Of a DNA stretch of 64,000 nt, positions 60,790-64,000 are shown in pieces. The stretch covers positions 28,484,859 to 28,548,858 of the forward strand of contig JASEVX010000007.1 of assembly GCA_031761405.1 (NCBI GenBank), in the 5' to 3' direction. Both the position numbers and the translations under genes were made by a program. The stretch is from Serripes groenlandicus (lineage: Eukaryota > Mollusca > Bivalvia > Cardiida > Cardiidae). How positions within the stretch are numbered: position 1 is the first letter of the stretch; each line of letters opens with the position of its first letter. The notes beneath the pieces are model-generated. The model was not told the origin of the DNA, did not search any database, and worked only from the letters and a program-made list of their open reading frames with translations.

Positions 60790-61711
60790 TTTACAATGGG
60801 TCTGCAGTAGACAACGTTTGAAAACACTGTGGCAAAAGGAGAAATTGCTCACGTATTATAGTTTTACCTGTGGCGTATGGGCGGGGGCGGGCGGGCTGCG
60901 TCCAGTATGTTGTCAGCTAAATAGCTTAAAAGGCCTTTGTCCAATCATCACCAACTTTGGTCAGAATGTGTATTAGCATAATATCTTGGACAAGTTGGAT
61001 AACTAGCCATATCGCTTTAGTCAATCGAGAGTTATCGCCCTTTAATTATAGAAATATTACCTAAAATTGGTCTTGTCAGCTCAATAACTTTAGAAGCCTT
61101 TGTCCAATCATCACCAAACTTGGCATAATATCTCGGACAAGTTCGATAACTATAGCCATATCGCTTTTGTCAATCGAGAGTTTTTGCACTTTAATTATAG
61201 AAATTACCTAATTATAGAAATTACCTAAAATTGGTCTTGTCGGCTCAATTACTTTAGAAACCTTTGTCCAATCATCACCAAATTTGGTCAGAATATGTAT
61301 TGGCATAATATTTCGTACAAGTTTGATAACTAGCCATATCGCTTTTGTCAATCGAGAGTTATCGCCCTTTAATTATAGAAATTACCTAAAATTGGTCTTG
61401 TCATCTAAATAACTTGTGAAGCCTTTATCCGATCATCACCAAATTTAGACAATATGTTGATGGGCAGAATATCTTGGTCAGGTTCGATAACCTCCTACGC
61501 TATCTTAGTCACTACACACGTATGTCCCTCAAAATGGCCAAAACTGTACTAACATTGTCCGCTCTCTAAATTTGCCTGACATACAACCAATTATCACTAT
61601 ACAGTACTTGGTCTAAAAAAAACAGACGGGCGTATTTTGTGACATTTGGCACTCTTGTTTCTCAATGTTTTCAACTTTATTCAATAGCTAAACTAGATGG
61701 GAAAGGGTTAA
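60790..61711 (+). mobile_element. TTAA MITE split by a Helentron-like element
   Basis: GGGTCTGCAGTAGACAACGT, TTGAAAACACTGTGGCAAAA, GGAGAAATTGCTCACG before; CTCAATGTTTTCAACTTTAT, TCAATAGCTAAACTAG and ATGGGAAAGGGTTAA after the insert. The right spacer is deleted. Confidence 0.7.
60855..61659 (+). mobile_element. Helentron-like element with GGCGGGCGGG head and about four core repeats
   Basis: GTTTTACCTGTGGCGTATGG, GGCGGGGGCGGGCGGGCTGC head; core units of about 165 bp with GTCAGCTCAATAACTTTAGA, CCAATCATCACCAAATTTGG and AGCCATATCGCTTTTGTCAA. The tail has GTGACATTTGGCAC (weak hairpin) and TCTTGTT (61653-61659). The precise left end is uncertain by some ten bases. Confidence 0.65.
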
Positions 61712-61814
61712 GGGTTAGGTGTGGATTAATGGGCAAAGAGATGAAATAAATCTCCATACATAACATAATAAGTAGGTTTACATTAGCTAGATACTTGCTT
61801 CTATAATAACATTA

Positions 61815-62038
61815 TCCATATCCAACTTACAACAAATACTGCTGCAGTATCATGAGTGAAAATGTCTAGACAAAAGTATTGCAAATTTCTTAATATGTAA
61901 TTATAATTTTTGAATAGAGATGAAAACATTGAGGCAGAAGAAAACATTGCTCATGATAATGACCAATTTCTCCTTTTACCACAATGTTTTCATCTGATGT
62001 AAATGCTTTAAAATGTGTCTGCAAATGGGAAAGAGTAA
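61815..62038 (-). mobile_element. TTAA palindromic MITE, diverged copy
   Basis: CAACTTACAACAAATACTGC left; GAGATGAAAACATTGAGGCA, CACAATGTTTTCATCTG; right TGTCTGCAAATGGGAAAGAG. Confidence 0.65.
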
Positions 62039-62139
62039 TTTCTTTCACTGGACTTGAGTTATCCTTAGACTTGCCATGTATTCGCAATTAACTCATCCAT
62101 CTTTAGATTATTGGACAGTTCATTACCAAATGTGTGTTA

Positions 62140-62270
62140 AACATTTCCATAAAACAGACAATTCTAACACATTATGCAGAAGGCAACTTTTGAAAACATT
62201 GTGGAAAAGGAAAATTTACTCAATATGAACATTTTGACTTGCATTTGTCGTTGCCAATTTATCCGTGCAT
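62140..62270 (+). mobile_element. TTAA MITE, left part, decayed
   Basis: ATTATGCAGAAGGCAACTTT, TGAAAACATTGTGGAAAAGG, AAAATTTACTCAATATGAAC. Confidence 0.5.
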
Positions 62271-62434
62271 GTGTATTTGTGTCAGTTTTGCTTACACTTC
62301 TTGTCTATTATTATAATAGTTTCTTGCTAGAATTATATTATCAATGAATAAATGAATTGCTTTTCGGTAATTAAGCGTGCATTTTTTATTACAATTCAAT
62401 CTTTTTGTTGAGCCTGCTTGTAATGTACAAGACA

Positions 62435-62771
62435 ATCCCGGCTGTAGCTTTTCCGTGGACTCTTTAACAGAAAATACAAACATACACGGAAAATACAGGG
62501 AAACCATGGAAAAACCATGGAAAAAACCACGGAATTAAATGTTAAGATGCGGAAATGCTGTAAATGGTCCAAATACTCCGGGGTTCACGGAACCATTCCA
62601 GTTTGTTCACAGAACCGTTCCGGATTGTCCATGGATTTTTGCACTTAAATGTACTGGAGTTTCCATGGAAAGTGTCAGATTATCCAAAAGTATCCCTGGA
62701 AAGTTGTCCGAATACTCCGGGAATTTTCCAGGGATTTTCATTAGAGTCCCTGGAAAAGCTACAGCCGGGAT
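62435..62771. mobile_element. 337-bp TIR element, CCCGGCTGTAGC family, with TTCCATGGAA-like words
   Basis: Left ATCCCGGCTGTAGCTTTTCC plus GTGGACTCT is matched inverted by AGAGTCCCTGG plus AAAAGCTACAGCCGGGAT. The interior has repeated dyads: CCATGGAAAAACCATGG (about 62507-62523), TCCATGGA, TTCCATGGAA, and CCCTGGAAA/TTTCCAGGG. No clear target duplication. It is the third element in the window built from short palindromic words; a relic lies at 11386-11530. Non-coding. Confidence 0.7.
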
Positions 62772-62914
62772 AGTAGTATCACAGTGGCAGTAAATGCCTA
62801 TGTATGTGTGTTAGTTATATGAGTTCTTCCATCTGACCTTTCCTGAGCTATACTTGTTAAAGGAATCCTTAGGTTTTCAAATAACGATCAAATGTCTAAT
62901 TTCTTCCTTGAACA

Positions 62915-63110
62915 AAGACAACTTTGAAAACATTCAGTTAAAAATAAGGAAGCTTTCTATAATGTAACAACAATTAATTAAGAATTTAGTCAAAAATGGG
63001 GAAATTCTTTATAAATGAAAGTACCATTATAGAATAAAGATGAAAACCTTGTGGCAAAAGTCATTGCTGCAGAGGGGACAGAAAAAGTGTCTGTATATGG
63101 GAAAGGGTTA
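62915..63110 (-). mobile_element. TTAA MITE, hairpin deleted
   Basis: GAACAAAGACAACTTTGAAA, CATTCAGTTAAAAATAAGG, GATGAAAACCTTGTGGCAAA, then CATTGCTGCAGAGGGGACAG and GTATATGGGAAAGGGTTAA (TTAA 63107-63110). Confidence 0.7.
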
Positions 63111-63380
63111 ATTAAGTGATCATAATCAATCAGTAAAGTTGTTAATTAGATATTGAATATCACATATCAAACGTTCTATGTAATAATATTGTAACTATCT
63201 CTTGCTAATCAGTTGTAACTCAATTAAGCCAGATGTTGTGGGTACTCACAAGAATCATCTCAATGAGTACTCACAACATAGATTTTGAAGCTCTAATATG
63301 GACCTAAGAGTACAGAAAACGCCCATTATCTAAAGATCTACAGACAGGGATATTTTTTCATTATCTGTTAAAGAAATGGA
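63111..63380. other. Unassigned intergenic DNA
   Basis: A short inverted repeat, AGATGTTGTGGGTACTCACA and ATGAGTACTCACAACATAGA, lies at 63232-63286 and may be a small solo foldback. Confidence 0.35.
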
Positions 63381-63760
63381 TTAACCCTTTCACACAAATC
63401 TGCAAAAATCCTTAAGGCTGTGGAAATTGTCTATAAATAGAAGCATAACTGCTCAATTACAGTGAGTCCGTGGAGTTGAAAACATTTGGATGAGTAATTT
63501 TTAGCTCGACTTTTAAGAAAAGGAGAGCTATTGTCATGACCATGGCGTCGGCCGCGGCGGCGGCGTCGTCCGGTACAGGTTTTTTGTTCAGCTCAGCTTT
63601 TTTTCTGTTTTCTATCAGTCGAGCGTCTGTGCCGTACGCGGTGCTCTTGTTACTCTTCTGTCTTGGCACAATTCTTTTAAAAAGTCTACTACTACTGATA
63701 CATGAAAAGTTGTCTACTACAGATATGTCAAAAGGCATCTACATGTGGGTAAGGGTTGAT
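63381..63760 (-). mobile_element. TTAA MITE split by a short Helentron-like element
   Basis: TTAACCCTTTCACACAAATC left, TCTATAAATAGAAGCATAAC, GAGTTGAAAACATTTGGATG before the insert; GTTGTCTACTACAGATATGT, CATGTGGGTAAGGGTTGA after it. Confidence 0.65.
63503..63651 (+). mobile_element. Short Helentron-like element (AGCTCG/TCTTGTT type, 149 bp)
   Basis: AGCTCGACTTTTAAGAAAAG with inverted GGAGAGCTAT, a GC-rich GTCGGCCGCGGCGGCGGC head, and tail CCGTACGCGG hairpin, TGCTCTTGTT. Virtually no core. The GC-rich head opens an Ala/Ser-rich frame that is not a gene. Confidence 0.7.
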
Positions 63761-63914
63761 TATTACTGGGGCAGACTGATAGAGAGGATTTAATTTCAAA
63801 TACTTAGATATTAATGACCTATATCTAGGTAATTTGAGATCACTAACTCTTTCTTATGGAGTTTCAATGGCATACATATATTCATGGATTTATCCTTTCC
63901 ATCACAAAACCAAC

Positions 63915-64000
63915 TGCCTGAACCCTTCTTCCACATACAACACATCTGAAACAGAGATTTTGCAAACATCGTGGCAAAAATTTGTAAAGTTTCAAAAATG
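63915..64000 (-). mobile_element. TTAA MITE, cut by the window end
   Basis: TGAACCCTTCTTCCACATAC, AACACATCTGAAACAGAGA, TTTTGCAAACATCGTGGCAA; continues past 64000. Confidence 0.65.

Noticed and set aside
62539..62793. 84-residue frame with CGNAVNGPNTPG, similar to a reverse frame at 11361-11546
   Set aside because: The similarity reflects a shared transposon (62435 family), not a protein; both strands are equally open and palindromic.
5657..64000. Hairpins at GAAATTGCTC..GAGCAATTTC as microRNA genes or terminators
   Set aside because: They recur in every MITE copy and diverge with it; no evidence of independent conservation.
1..64000. LTR retrotransposon, LINE reverse transcriptase or virus-derived gene
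   Set aside because: No YxDD-type polymerase, protease, integrase or gag-like motif was seen in any frame, and no long direct terminal repeats other than tandem cores.

Overview
The window reads as nuclear DNA of an animal, most likely a bivalve mollusc. It is AT-rich and has no operon structure. After the first 1.6 kb it has no recognisable host gene. It is packed with repeat classes typical of bivalve genomes: pearl-like/Helentron-associated elements with a CTGT-type microsatellite head, a tandem-repeat core and a hairpin plus TCTAGTT or TCTTGTT tail; tRNA-derived SINEs; and palindromic MITEs. The species cannot be fixed from the sequence alone.

Layout. 1-1640: the 3' part of one protein-coding sequence of the metazoan cc8K15.2-like family, probably transposase-derived, with one frameshift near 1040 and a polyadenylation signal at 1949. 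1641-3395: non-coding, with one reverse SINE. 3396-5186: a TIR-bounded element whose interior is built from blocks of short palindromic words. 5.6-64 kb: a swarm of roughly 70-80 copies (intact, split, deleted or degenerate) of one palindromic MITE family, with ends CCCTTTCCC...GGGAAAGGG inside TTAA, an integration signature of piggyBac-like transposons. Between and inside these copies sit pearl/Helentron-like elements (main ones at 8435, 9669, 19592, 30739, 37328, 44130, 46011, 50630, 52607, 60855 and 63503), SINE-like copies, a 412-bp and a 3.9-kb element sharing CAGGGAC termini with GTTTATG/GTTTCGT target duplications (10.96-15.49 kb), a foldback element whose inverted repeats are themselves tandem arrays (12.39-13.24 kb), two palindrome-headed elements carrying TGACGTCA sites (17.05 and 35.16 kb), a 23-bp tandem array interrupted by a second dyad-word element (32.7-34.5 kb), and a compound GA/ACAG/poly-G microsatellite (25.03-25.19 kb).

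How the parts relate. The insertions can be ordered by nesting. Many Helentron-like elements interrupt MITE copies, MITEs interrupt other MITEs and a SINE at TTAA, and the 3.9-kb element hosts both a MITE and the foldback element. No transposase for the TTAA family and no Rep/helicase for the Helentron-like elements is present, so all are non-autonomous here. Short open frames elsewhere in the window fall in repeats or lack any recognisable domain and are not called as genes. Coordinates of degenerate repeats are approximate (about +/-10-20 bases).
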